Shown in pieces: positions 1 to 7,875 of a stretch of 8,682 nucleotides of DNA (its first letter is position 1; each line of letters starts with the position of its first letter). The stretch comes from DRWZ01 sp964601505 (GTDB lineage Bacteria > Calescibacteriota > Calescibacteriia > Calescibacteriales > Calescibacteriaceae): the NCBI GenBank assembly GCA_964601505.1, contig CAZRNR010000070.1:1-8682 (forward strand). Direction: 5' to 3'. Position numbers and translations under genes: made by a program. The notes beneath the pieces were generated by a model. The model searched no databases and had not been told where the DNA came from. It was given only the letters and a program-made list of their open reading frames with translations.

Positions 1-2
1 TA

Positions 3-128
3 GATAAAAGTCAGAGATTTACGAATGGAAGGTTATATGGGATAGAGGGATTTTGTTCATATGCGAATGAGAGGTTATTAAGATATCATGATGAGAAATA
101 TGAACTAAATGACAGAGATACAATATGA
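3..128 (+). pseudogene. IS1595-like transposase, decayed C-terminal fragment
   Basis: The frame beginning at base 3 reads about 41 codons to a TGA at 126-128 and enters from outside the window. It contains N-G-R-L-Y-G-I-E-G-F-C-S-Y-A-N-E-R-L, which resembles the late conserved block of IS1595-family (ISXO2-like) transposases, usually of the form NG-IE-FW-S-AK-RL. The usual Trp is Cys here (TGT for TGG) and the usual Lys is Asn (AAT for AAG), each a single base change, which suggests decay. After the following R-Y-H the similarity fades and the frame stops before the expected final block (of the kind LKE-EFR-N). Loose resemblance in another frame (about 128-165) may be the frameshifted remainder. 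The family assignment rests on one motif recognised by eye. An intact transposase with an unusual C-terminus is unlikely because the frame ends early. Confidence 0.5.
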
Positions 129-283
129 GAAAATATGATTTTCCATTTTTAGTGGTTTTATGAAGATTGTTAATCTGTATGGTAAGAATAGTTCAACAAT
201 AATAAGATTCATGGCACTTCTGGAGTTCATTTATTGGTGTGTAGGACTGAAGAGTTGATTTTAGAGTAGATTTAGCAAGAGAG
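129..283. other. Non-coding interval downstream of glycosyltransferase A
   Basis: All three plus-strand frames are broken by stops, apart from a 26-codon ATG frame from about 166 that has no recognisable product. I see no rho-independent terminator for the minus-strand glycosyltransferase gene that ends at 284, no tRNA, and no clear terminal inverted repeat for the neighbouring transposase scrap. It is probably residual insertion-sequence DNA plus spacer. Confidence 0.4.
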
Positions 284-2110
284 TTATTCTTTGCTCAAGA
301 CTTTTTCCCACCAGAGTTTGTAAATTGAGGATAGATTTTTGAAGGTTTTTGTATATTTTGAAAGATGCTCATAAGCTTTTACTCTTTCAAAAGTTTCATA
401 TACAACAAGCATATTATATAGATGGGGAGTCCCTTTAAGATCTGACAGTGAATTAAAAAATATTTCGGAGACTTCAAGGACCTTATCAAGAAAGCTTTCT
501 AGTGTTCCATCAAATTCGTGTTCAATGTATATTGCATTGTAAAAGAGTTTAGTTTTGTATCCCTTCTTTTTGAATTCCTTTTCAGCTTCTATAACGTAGT
601 TATAAATCTCCCAATCATCTTTCCTAAAGAATCTGATCGTATCAAATGGCTCGCCTTTGAATCCGACCCAGAAGAAAGGAATGAACCATCCAAGTCTGTT
701 GTATTTTGACCAATCAAAATCTCTGAATTTTTCTGGTGTAAGAGGGAGTTTTACAAAAAGATTTATACCTATTTTTTCAACTTTTTTCATAAAGTTATCA
801 AAGTATCTGAAAGATATGATCTGTCTTTTTTCGTCTATTGGTTTTAGGTACATAAAATAGTAGAAATAAAATCTTGATTCAACATTTCTGAATGGATCTA
901 TAAGAACAGGGAAGTTTTCATTTTGACTTGCGATATATTCAAGTGGTCTTCTATAGTCTGTACCTTCTGTTGCTTTTATGGGAACTAGATATATGAACTT
1001 ATATGAAGTTATCCAGTCTTTGCATAAAAGTGATAGTATTAGGATTGACGATATAGTAAATGAAAGCATTTCACTTGTTCTGAATTTTTTCGGGAGTAGA
1101 TTAAGGGTTTTGTGTATTGCGTTTGCGAAACCTATCAGTGTTATAGGAAAGATGAAAGAAAGATATCTTGAACCGAAGTTGTGGGGAAAGAAGTTAGCTA
1201 TAGCTATATACAGTGGAATCGGGAGCGGGACTATGAAGAATACAACAAATGTTTTGACAAAGACATTTATGTTTCTGAAGAGATAGATTCCGATAATAGA
1301 TAAAGCAAAGATCAAAAGAGCGATCCACTCCCTTGCTGATATTAGGAATGATATTATGTACATAAACCTGTTGAAGTTTATTTTGTACTCAGGTGTCAGA
1401 ACATTCCAATATGGATCACTGAACTGTTTGAAGTGTATGTATGTAGAGGCAGAAAGGATTGGTGTGAGTATGAAGAAGATCAAAAAAGCATCTTTTTTGG
1501 AAAATTTTATCCTTCTGTGTAAGAAAGTTGAAATAAGTATTGCAAAACCAAAGTAGTAGTTTATTGGATGGATAAGAATGCATACGATGTAAAGGGTATA
1601 TAGAACTGTAAAGTATCTACCAGTTTTGAGAACTTGCGACCATACGAGTATATATATAGAAATGAAGAGGAACATGAATGAATACTGCCTTGCATCCTGT
1701 CCGTAGTATAATGTTAGAGGGGAAAGTGCGAAAAGCGTTGTGGATAAAATTGCAGGATATTTTCCAGTGAAAAATTTTGCTGCATAGTAGAATGGAAATA
1801 TCATGACAGAACTAGCTATTGCTGAAGAGATTCTCATTGTAAAATGCGATGTTCCAAATATCTCGTGAATTATTTTCAGAAATACAAAATAAAGGTTGTA
1901 TCTTCCTGCTGGACCATCTACAAGCATGTGAAAGAATGGTTTCCAGGGTTGATTTGCAAGGAATATGCAATAGACTTCATCTATGCTAAAAGTTTTAAAA
2001 TCTATTTTTATCAAGCGTGTGATCAGGACTAATATTGATAGCATTGAAAGGAACGAAATTTCTCCGAAAGAAAGATTGTTTGTTTTGTCCTTTGTACTAC
2101 TATCAATCAT
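284..2110 (-). CDS. GT39/PMT-2-like integral membrane glycosyltransferase (A)
   Basis: A 608-residue protein predicted to lie in the cytoplasmic membrane and to move a sugar from a polyprenyl-phosphate donor onto an envelope acceptor (lipid, glycan or protein). After the first hydrophobic segment (about 18-34) comes F-S-I-D-E at 41-45, the Asp-Glu pair of the first extracytoplasmic loop that is catalytic in PMT/ArnT-type enzymes. A second family hallmark, Y-Y-G-Q-D-A-R-Q-Y-S, lies at 135-144, and G-S-R-Y-L at 313-317. Roughly nine or ten hydrophobic segments fill residues 18-375, followed by a soluble tail of about 235 residues that I do not recognise. The length suits the family. The ATG at 2110 lacks a good ribosome site; Met23 (2042-2044) is an alternative that would shorten the overlap with the plus-strand gene. 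The acceptor and sugar cannot be read from sequence. The family call is firm, the substrate unknown. Confidence 0.85.
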   Translation of the reverse strand: MIDSSTKDKTNNLSFGEISFLSMLSILVLITRLIKIDFKTFSIDEVYCIFLANQPWKPFFHMLVDGPAGRYNLYFVFLKIIHEIFGTSHFTMRISSAIASSVMIFPFYYAAKFFTGKYPAILSTTLFALSPLTLYYGQDARQYSFMFLFISIYILVWSQVLKTGRYFTVLYTLYIVCILIHPINYYFGFAILISTFLHRRIKFSKKDAFLIFFILTPILSASTYIHFKQFSDPYWNVLTPEYKINFNRFMYIISFLISAREWIALLIFALSIIGIYLFRNINVFVKTFVVFFIVPLPIPLYIAIANFFPHNFGSRYLSFIFPITLIGFANAIHKTLNLLPKKFRTSEMLSFTISSILILSLLCKDWITSYKFIYLVPIKATEGTDYRRPLEYIASQNENFPVLIDPFRNVESRFYFYYFMYLKPIDEKRQIISFRYFDNFMKKVEKIGINLFVKLPLTPEKFRDFDWSKYNRLGWFIPFFWVGFKGEPFDTIRFFRKDDWEIYNYVIEAEKEFKKKGYKTKLFYNAIYIEHEFDGTLESFLDKVLEVSEIFFNSLSDLKGTPHLYNMLVVYETFERVKAYEHLSKYTKTFKNLSSIYKLWWEKVLSKE

Positions 2111-3665
2111 AATAAGGTTTTACTTTGCGTTGAATAAGAATATAATATTCATAGATGAAGGTAGTATCATAGATAGAATCTCAAAGGATTTTTTATCTAA
2201 CCTGAGGACTTTCAAGCATAACGAGAATATTTATCCTCAGGTGCTGTGGTTGATTTTTCATGGATTAAATATAGATTTTCTGATTGATAATCCATTTATA
2301 ATAAGGATCCCATCTATATTAATCTTCTCATTTTCGATCTATCTTTTTTACATAGTTTCAAGGAGATTGTTTGATTTTCAAACTAGTTTGTTTTGCACGA
2401 TTCTGAATGTTTTTTCTATTTTTCTCATTGATGTATCATTTGAGCCAAGGGGTTATATTCTTGGATTTTTTTTTCTTCTCCTTTCTGCTTTATCATCTGG
2501 TTTTTATAGTTCTTTGATATTTTTTGTGCTTGCTTCTATCTCTCATGTTTCTTGTTTTTTTTACCTACCATTTATTATTTCTCTACGTATCATTGACGGA
2601 AGAATGGATGTAAAAAGGGCCGTGTATTTTGTGATACTTGGGTTTTTGTTTTCATTTGCAACGCAATTGATCTACTTGTTTTTTGGCGAACAGTTTTTTT
2701 TAAAACTTACCCCTAGAGCAAAGGAGAATTTCTTCAGTGTAATTCACAGCTCGTTCTATAGTTTCTCAGGTGGTAAATTTTCTTTTTTTGTCATGATGGG
2801 CCTTTTTTTTGTAGGTTTTTGGAAGATGGACTTGAGAAAGAAAATATTTATTTCTTCTGGGATAGTAACCTATTTTTTAATTCTTTTATCTGAAAAGTCA
2901 AATCCTGTCTTTGGATATTTTTTGGTTAAGCATACCTTTTTGTCTTGTATGTTTTTTTATCTTTGTGTTTCTTATGGAGTTGTTAATCTTCTCAATATTT
3001 TTGGTAATAATTTTATTAAGTTTCTAGCTTTTTCTTTTTTGGCTTTGTTGTGGGGGACAATTAATTTGTCAAGCAAATATCTTTGGGTTAAATTCAGTTT
3101 GTCTTCTCCGTTCTTGGTAAAGGATCTGATAGAAAGGAATTCTCAGAAGGTGAGGAGCTTTCTAATTTATTTTGACCCACTTTTCATTACAAAAGGAGTT
3201 GGGACTCTTTTTTTTCAATTTAGTGTAAAGAGATACAATGCTAAGATTCTTATTGATAAAAATTTCTCCTACTTTTTAAAGTTCAGTGGGAAAAATCCTA
3301 TTCTTGAAACTCATTGGGTTTATGTGGATGATTTAATTTCAAATAAAGGCGATCTAAAACTTCTGGTTTTTCTGCCGACAACACTTCCAGAATATTACGA
3401 TGAATTGAATATGATAGAATGGTGGATTGGCGATTATGAAAGAGATTTTAAAATTACTGCGGAGCGATTGAGAAAAATTATTAAAGAAAAATATGGTATA
3501 GATGTTGATTATGATGTTGGAATCTTTGCCTTTGAATATAATTTGAATCAAAATAATTTTATTACTGAAATAGAGATTTTAAGAGACCTTGTTTCAGAAT
3601 TTTATTTACATTTTTTTTCTATTTACTATAGAGATCCTAAAGAAGAAAGAATTTCATCACAATAA
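1983..3665 (+). CDS. Divergent GT39-like membrane glycosyltransferase (B)
   Basis: Up to 560 residues, very rich in Phe, Leu and Ile, with about nine or ten hydrophobic segments between residues 32 and 365 and a soluble C-terminal part of about 190 residues. F-I-D-E at 56-59 follows the first membrane segment (32-50), as in PMT/GT39 enzymes. R-I-P-S at 108-111 and S-F-E-P-R-G-Y at 152-158 sit where the family has its R-P-S and E-x-R-x-Y loop motifs. It is more divergent than A. The start is doubtful: the ATG at 1983 lies antisense to the codons of A's own S-I-D-E motif, and residues 1-31 come before anything family-like. A TTG at 2076 (Leu32) would give the minimal protein but would trim the first membrane segment close to its edge. 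No clear Shine-Dalgarno site supports either. The 3' end overlaps the convergent gene by 40 bp. Several T8-T9 tracts lie in frame. Its substrate is unknown. Confidence 0.75.
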   Translation: MLKVLKSIFIKRVIRTNIDSIERNEISPKERLFVLSFVLLSIIIRFYFALNKNIIFIDEGSIIDRISKDFLSNLRTFKHNENIYPQVLWLIFHGLNIDFLIDNPFIIRIPSILIFSFSIYLFYIVSRRLFDFQTSLFCTILNVFSIFLIDVSFEPRGYILGFFFLLLSALSSGFYSSLIFFVLASISHVSCFFYLPFIISLRIIDGRMDVKRAVYFVILGFLFSFATQLIYLFFGEQFFLKLTPRAKENFFSVIHSSFYSFSGGKFSFFVMMGLFFVGFWKMDLRKKIFISSGIVTYFLILLSEKSNPVFGYFLVKHTFLSCMFFYLCVSYGVVNLLNIFGNNFIKFLAFSFLALLWGTINLSSKYLWVKFSLSSPFLVKDLIERNSQKVRSFLIYFDPLFITKGVGTLFFQFSVKRYNAKILIDKNFSYFLKFSGKNPILETHWVYVDDLISNKGDLKLLVFLPTTLPEYYDELNMIEWWIGDYERDFKITAERLRKIIKEKYGIDVDYDVGIFAFEYNLNQNNFITEIEILRDLVSEFYLHFFSIYYRDPKEERISSQ

Positions 3666-4300
3666 TATGATTTCTTTTCTGTGATGTATGTCCCGTTATT
3701 GATTTCTATCTTTTCTCCATTTATATTTGCTTTGCCGATCAGATGACATTTTGAACCTTCAAAAAATATATACCTTGCATCTGAAAACTTTATATCAAGT
3801 TCGAAGTTTTTTTCATTATTTAATTGAAGCAGAGTACCTTGAACATTTATTTTCTTTGATGTGTATTCACTTTTCAAATTAAGGTTCCTGAAATCTAGAG
3901 CTATTTCAAAGTTTTCTATTTTTATTTTATATTTACCCTTGATTTTAACATTGCACATAAATGGCGACAGAAGGAATTTCGCATTTTCTAATAACCCGTT
4001 GCTTTTATGAGATTCAAAAGATAGTGAGATCTCTTTTTCGTAATAAAGGTAGTTATATTCTATCTTATTTTCCGAAGCTCTATATATTCTTCCGTTAGTT
4101 GATATTCTTATATCTTTGAAAGGAGAGATAAATGTAAGATCTATTATTCTATATCCTTTTTCTTCTTTGTTTTTCAATATTTTTACTGGTACTCCTTTTG
4201 TTTTGTAATGGATATAAGTTAGAGATCCGCATATTGTATGTATATCCGAGGACATATTTATAAGTCCTAAGAGTATTGCAAGCGTGTTTTCTATCAGCAT
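3626..4300 (-). CDS. Unknown protein with C-terminal K-S-Y-Y-C-D-E module
   Basis: I do not recognise this 224-residue protein. A short hydrophobic stretch (about 6-16) could be a weak signal peptide, but no basic residue precedes it. The rest looks beta-rich, with alternating polar and hydrophobic residues. It has four cysteines (24, 116, 185, 214). Residues 185-217 align without gaps with the last 33-residue block of the upstream neighbour: C-x3-G-x4-N-x2-K-x5-G-x6-K-S-[YF]-[YF]-C-D-E-[IV]. The two proteins are therefore probably paralogues, this one lacking the membrane anchor. The ATG at 4298-4300 begins two bases after the neighbour's stop, and the frame is open for only five codons upstream, so translational coupling is likely. 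The stop lies inside the convergent glycosyltransferase gene. An envelope location is inferred from the even cysteine count and the anchored partner. Function unknown. Confidence 0.7.
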   Translation of the reverse strand: MLIENTLAILLGLINMSSDIHTICGSLTYIHYKTKGVPVKILKNKEEKGYRIIDLTFISPFKDIRISTNGRIYRASENKIEYNYLYYEKEISLSFESHKSNGLLENAKFLLSPFMCNVKIKGKYKIKIENFEIALDFRNLNLKSEYTSKKINVQGTLLQLNNEKNFELDIKFSDARYIFFEGSKCHLIGKANINGEKIEINNGTYITEKKSYYCDEILSSLGSL

Positions 4301-4302
4301 AT

Positions 4303-5217
4303 TCAGTAATAGACTTCATCACAGAAGAAACTTTTCTCACCGATTTTTATATTCCCACTTGATAAGTTCAATTTTGTTTCATTTAGAATTATTTCTCCTT
4401 CTACATCGCAAAGCGTGTTTTGGCTAACTGCACCTATTACACTTATTTCTAATTTGTCTGATTTGGCTTCAAAACATTCGCAGGTATCAGGTGTTTTTAT
4501 GCATCCGGAACTTTCCATATTACCCGAGACTGCCCCATCTGATGTTTTGAAGAGATAGGAGAATTTCTGGAAATCTATTGAATACCCTTCATCTGATAAA
4601 TTGGTGAATAATCCTTTGTATTTTATGATAAACCCTTCTTCGATTTTTTTCAGATTTAAGTATCCTCCTAGTTCAAATATAAGGTTATATGATGAACCTC
4701 CGAAAATCTTTATTTCCATACCTATCTTAGAATTTTTGATAGAGAAGTTTGCCTGAGAAAAATTCCCTTCTCCACCTGATATAACTGATTTTATTTCAAT
4801 GCCTTCAAGAGCTATTTTTGTATATATTTTCTCTATTTTTGGCTTTCCTGATTTCAAAAGATCTCCGTAGAAGAAAGATTTTTCTTTCAGGCATCTATAA
4901 GATATTTTGTCGTAAGAATCTTTCATGCAATTGCTTATATCTGAGCTTACTATCATAAGATACATTTTTAGAGCTGTGCTCAAAAAATCCATTAATTTGG
5001 CTATCACATCCAGGGGTTTTTCACTTTTTCGACATTCAACTTCATTATCTTGAAGATTTTCTGTTTTTTCTAAACTTGATTCTATGTATTGGAATTCGCT
5101 CAGAGATATTTTCGGCTGAAGTAAGTGACGAAAAGCATAGTATGATGTGCCCAATATTAATATCGCTGCTAATAAGACAAATAATATTATTTTTTTATTC
5201 TTTATGTTTTTATTCAT
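4303..5217 (-). CDS. Membrane-anchored, cysteine-rich protein of unknown function
   Basis: A 304-residue protein with a lysine-rich start, one hydrophobic segment at about 9-28, and a long, probably extracytoplasmic remainder; there is no lipobox cysteine, so it looks like a signal anchor or uncleaved signal sequence. Eight cysteines (62, 97, 109, 239, 246, 248, 270, 299) fit disulfide bonding outside the cytoplasm. Residues 130-230 look beta-rich. The C-terminus (270-302) carries the same two-cysteine module as the downstream gene, ending K-S-F-F-C-D-E-V. A similar E-K-S-F-F occurs at 112-116 after Cys109, perhaps an internal echo. The start ATG has only a poor purine-rich stretch (AAAAAGAAAC) before it. 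It lies 126 bp downstream of alaS on the same strand and could be co-transcribed. I cannot assign a function. Confidence 0.75.
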   Translation of the reverse strand: MNKNIKNKKIILFVLLAAILILGTSYYAFRHLLQPKISLSEFQYIESSLEKTENLQDNEVECRKSEKPLDVIAKLMDFLSTALKMYLMIVSSDISNCMKDSYDKISYRCLKEKSFFYGDLLKSGKPKIEKIYTKIALEGIEIKSVISGGEGNFSQANFSIKNSKIGMEIKIFGGSSYNLIFELGGYLNLKKIEEGFIIKYKGLFTNLSDEGYSIDFQKFSYLFKTSDGAVSGNMESSGCIKTPDTCECFEAKSDKLEISVIGAVSQNTLCDVEGEIILNETKLNLSSGNIKIGEKSFFCDEVYY

Positions 5218-5343
5218 TTTGTTTCTTTTTATACTTATTTAAATTTTTTATTTTACTTGGAAGTATTAAGATATATTCTGCATATTTTTTGTTTTTATTA
5301 TTTTGTTATTAGAGTGCCTTGGTTGAGCAATATCTTTAATTTT
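5218..5343. other. AT-rich spacer between alaS and the anchored protein
   Basis: This 126 bp gap is strongly AT-rich. Read on the minus strand it has no stem followed by a T-run after the alaS stop, so nothing visible separates the two genes transcriptionally. I also find no convincing -35/-10 pair for the downstream gene. The only less AT-rich patch is around 5310-5330, which forms no stable hairpin that I can see. Confidence 0.4.
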
Positions 5344-7875
5344 TTACTGAACTATTTTTTTTATGTATTCCAAAATTTCTTTTCTGCTCTTTTTAATTTT
5401 TCCTCTACCTTCTGCAAAGTTTTGTTTTCCACCTCCACTGCCTTCTAGAAATTTTGATAGATTTTTTACTATTTCGGCACAATCTACTTTTGGAGAATTT
5501 GTCCCACACACTATTTCTGAACCTTCAAGATTATCTGAAAGTATTATTATTAACGAATCATTTAGTTTTTCTTTCAGTCTATCTACCAGAAATCCTAGTT
5601 CTTTGCGGGAAAATCCTTTAAGGTAATCAAAGGCTATCTTTATACCATTGATTTCAAATATTTCTGGGTTTGAGGACCTTATTGCTAATTCTCTTTTGAG
5701 TGAATCTATATCATTCTTAAGCTTGGTGTTTTCTTCAATGATTGATTTGAGTCGCGAGGTAATCTCATTTGGGGATGCCTTGATTATATCTGAGATCTCC
5801 TGAATGAAGTTTTCTTTTTCTCTTATGTATTTCAAGAGTTCCCATCCTGCTATGGCTTCAACCCGTCTGATACCAGATGAAACTCCAGACTCTTTTAAAA
5901 TCTTAAAAATTCCTGCTTCACCTGATTCAGATAGATGAGTTCCTCCACATAGTTCGAGAGATACATCGCCTACTCTGACGACTCTGACTATTTTTCCGTA
6001 TTTATCACCAAAGAATGCCAAAGCTCCGAGTCTCATAGCTTCGTTTATCTTCATATATTCATACGAGACTTCATAATCTGCCATTATCCATGTGTTTACA
6101 AGGTCTTCAATATCTTTGATTTCTGAATCTGAAAGTTGAATAGGATGGGAGAAATCAAATCTTAATCTTTTGGATTCAACTAAGGATCCCATCTGCCTTG
6201 CGTGTGGTCCAAGAATTTTTCTTAGGGCAGAGTGGAGTAGATGTGTTGTTGTGTGATGCCTTGCAGCTTGCATCCGGTGATTCTGATCTACCTCAAGGAT
6301 GACTTTCATCCCTTCTTTTAGATCTGTTCCCCTAACTTTGTGTAGGATGAAATCATTGATTTTTTTTGTGTCTATAATAAGGTATTCTTTTTCGTCGGTT
6401 CTAATTTTCCCCTTATCTCCAACTTGTCCTCCTCCTTCGGGATAAAAAGGTGTCCTGTCTGTTATTACCCATGTTTCATCTTTGTCTGCTTGTATTGTTC
6501 CCAATATCTTTGCCTCCGAAACTAGACCATAGTATCCAATAAATTCTGTTCCAGATATATCTTGAAATTTGGGTATAAGTATTGATGGTTTTTCTTCTTT
6601 CTTTTTGGCTTTCTTTTTTGATGAATCAATGAGTTCTTGAAGTTTTGAGTCAGAAAAATATAACTCCTTTTCCTCAAGTATATCTTTCATTAGATCTATT
6701 GGAAGTCCATGGGTATCCCAGAATGCAAAAACGATTTCTGCGGGGAACTCTCTTGTTTTTTCTTCTTTCTTAAAATCTAAAACCTCTTTTTCAAATATGG
6801 GGAGAACTCTGGATATGGTGTCAAAAAATCTTTCTTCTTCAATATTAACCGTTTTCTTTATTATTTCAGAGTGTGGTAATAGGTATCCCCAGAAGTCAGA
6901 CATAGTTTTAATTACTTGTTCTGTTATTTGATGAATAAATGGTTTATCTATATATTTCATTGAGTATCTTAAGGCTCTTCTTATTATTCTTCTTATAACG
7001 TAGCCTCTTGATTCATTTGAGGGCATTATTCCATCTGCTATTGCAAATGTCACGCACCTTGATGCATCCATAACTACCCGTAGAGCTATTTCATCTATAT
7101 CAGGGACGAATTCTAAAACAGATTCTTTTATTGGGATAAAGACATCTGTATCAAATACACTGGGGACACCTTGAACAACCATTGCGATTCTTTCAAGTCC
7201 CATTCCTGTGTCTATATTTTTCGTTTTCAGGGGCTCAAGTGTTCCATCATTTCTCATATTATACTGCATAAAGACGAGGTTCCATATTTCAAGATACCTA
7301 TCACAATCACATATGGGTTCTGAACAAACATGTTCTTGTGGTCCATCTCGCACAACAATGATTTCAGAGCATGGTCCGCATGGTCCTTGTTCTCCCATCA
7401 TCCAGAAATTGGATTCCTTGCCTGCTCTTACTACCTTTCTTATATCTGTTTCCTCAAGCCAAATCTTTTCTGCTTCATCATCTTCTTCATAAACAGTTGC
7501 AATAAGCTTTTCCTTCGGGATTTTTAGTACATCTGTTATGAACTCCCATGCAAGAGATATTGCTTCTTTTTTGAAATATCCTCCAAATGAGAAATTCCCG
7601 AGCATTTCAAATAAAGTCATATGCCTTGCTGTTCTACCAACATTTTCAAGGTCATTATGCTTTCCACCAGCTCTTATACATCTTTGGACGGTTGCGACAT
7701 TTCTGAAATCTGGTTCTATTTCTCCCAAGAAATATTTTTTAAATTGCACCATTCCGGCGTTTGTAAAAAGCAATGTCGGATCATCTTGAGGTACAAGTGA
7801 TGAAGATGGTAGAACTTTATGTCCCTTTTTTTCAAAAAAGTTTAAAAAGGCTTTTCTTATTTCATTTACTCTCAT
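5344..7875 (-). CDS. alaS: Alanyl-tRNA synthetase
   Basis: Cytoplasmic class II synthetase that charges tRNA-Ala with alanine; 843 residues, close to the usual 870-880, and apparently complete. The catalytic domain (about 1-240) has the N-E-I-R-K-A-F start, T-N-A-G-M at 38-42, the motif 2 region Q-R-C-I-R-A-G-G-K-H-N-D at 64-75, G-P-C-G-P-C-S-E at 164-171 and motif 3 G-M-G-L-E-R at 224-229. The tRNA-recognition region follows, with G-Y-V-I-R-R-I-I-R-R at 291-300 and D-T-H-G-L-P at 387-392. The editing domain has zinc-type ligands H541, H545, C643 and H647 (H-x3-H and C-G-G-T-H), used in the family to hydrolyse Ser- and Gly-tRNA-Ala. A short coiled coil (about 705-735) leads to the DHHA1/C-Ala domain, with its glycine-rich G-S-G-G-G-K at 812-817. 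The ATG at 7875 gives the standard N-terminus, although only a weak GGCC precedes it. No T-box leader is visible. Confidence 0.98.
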   Translation of the reverse strand: MRVNEIRKAFLNFFEKKGHKVLPSSSLVPQDDPTLLFTNAGMVQFKKYFLGEIEPDFRNVATVQRCIRAGGKHNDLENVGRTARHMTLFEMLGNFSFGGYFKKEAISLAWEFITDVLKIPKEKLIATVYEEDDEAEKIWLEETDIRKVVRAGKESNFWMMGEQGPCGPCSEIIVVRDGPQEHVCSEPICDCDRYLEIWNLVFMQYNMRNDGTLEPLKTKNIDTGMGLERIAMVVQGVPSVFDTDVFIPIKESVLEFVPDIDEIALRVVMDASRCVTFAIADGIMPSNESRGYVIRRIIRRALRYSMKYIDKPFIHQITEQVIKTMSDFWGYLLPHSEIIKKTVNIEEERFFDTISRVLPIFEKEVLDFKKEEKTREFPAEIVFAFWDTHGLPIDLMKDILEEKELYFSDSKLQELIDSSKKKAKKKEEKPSILIPKFQDISGTEFIGYYGLVSEAKILGTIQADKDETWVITDRTPFYPEGGGQVGDKGKIRTDEKEYLIIDTKKINDFILHKVRGTDLKEGMKVILEVDQNHRMQAARHHTTTHLLHSALRKILGPHARQMGSLVESKRLRFDFSHPIQLSDSEIKDIEDLVNTWIMADYEVSYEYMKINEAMRLGALAFFGDKYGKIVRVVRVGDVSLELCGGTHLSESGEAGIFKILKESGVSSGIRRVEAIAGWELLKYIREKENFIQEISDIIKASPNEITSRLKSIIEENTKLKNDIDSLKRELAIRSSNPEIFEINGIKIAFDYLKGFSRKELGFLVDRLKEKLNDSLIIILSDNLEGSEIVCGTNSPKVDCAEIVKNLSKFLEGSGGGKQNFAEGRGKIKKSRKEILEYIKKIVQ

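Noticed and set aside
978..1286. 102-codon plus-strand open frame
   Set aside because: It lies wholly antisense to the membrane part of glycosyltransferase A, has no family features, and similar antisense frames occur opposite the other genes.
4149..4340. 63-codon minus-strand frame starting inside the anchored protein gene
   Set aside because: It overlaps the ends of both paralogous genes in another frame, is strongly basic and shows no domain; the two paralogues explain this DNA better.
7208..7527. Plus-strand open frames of 94 and 65 codons
   Set aside because: They are antisense to strongly conserved alaS catalytic-domain sequence.
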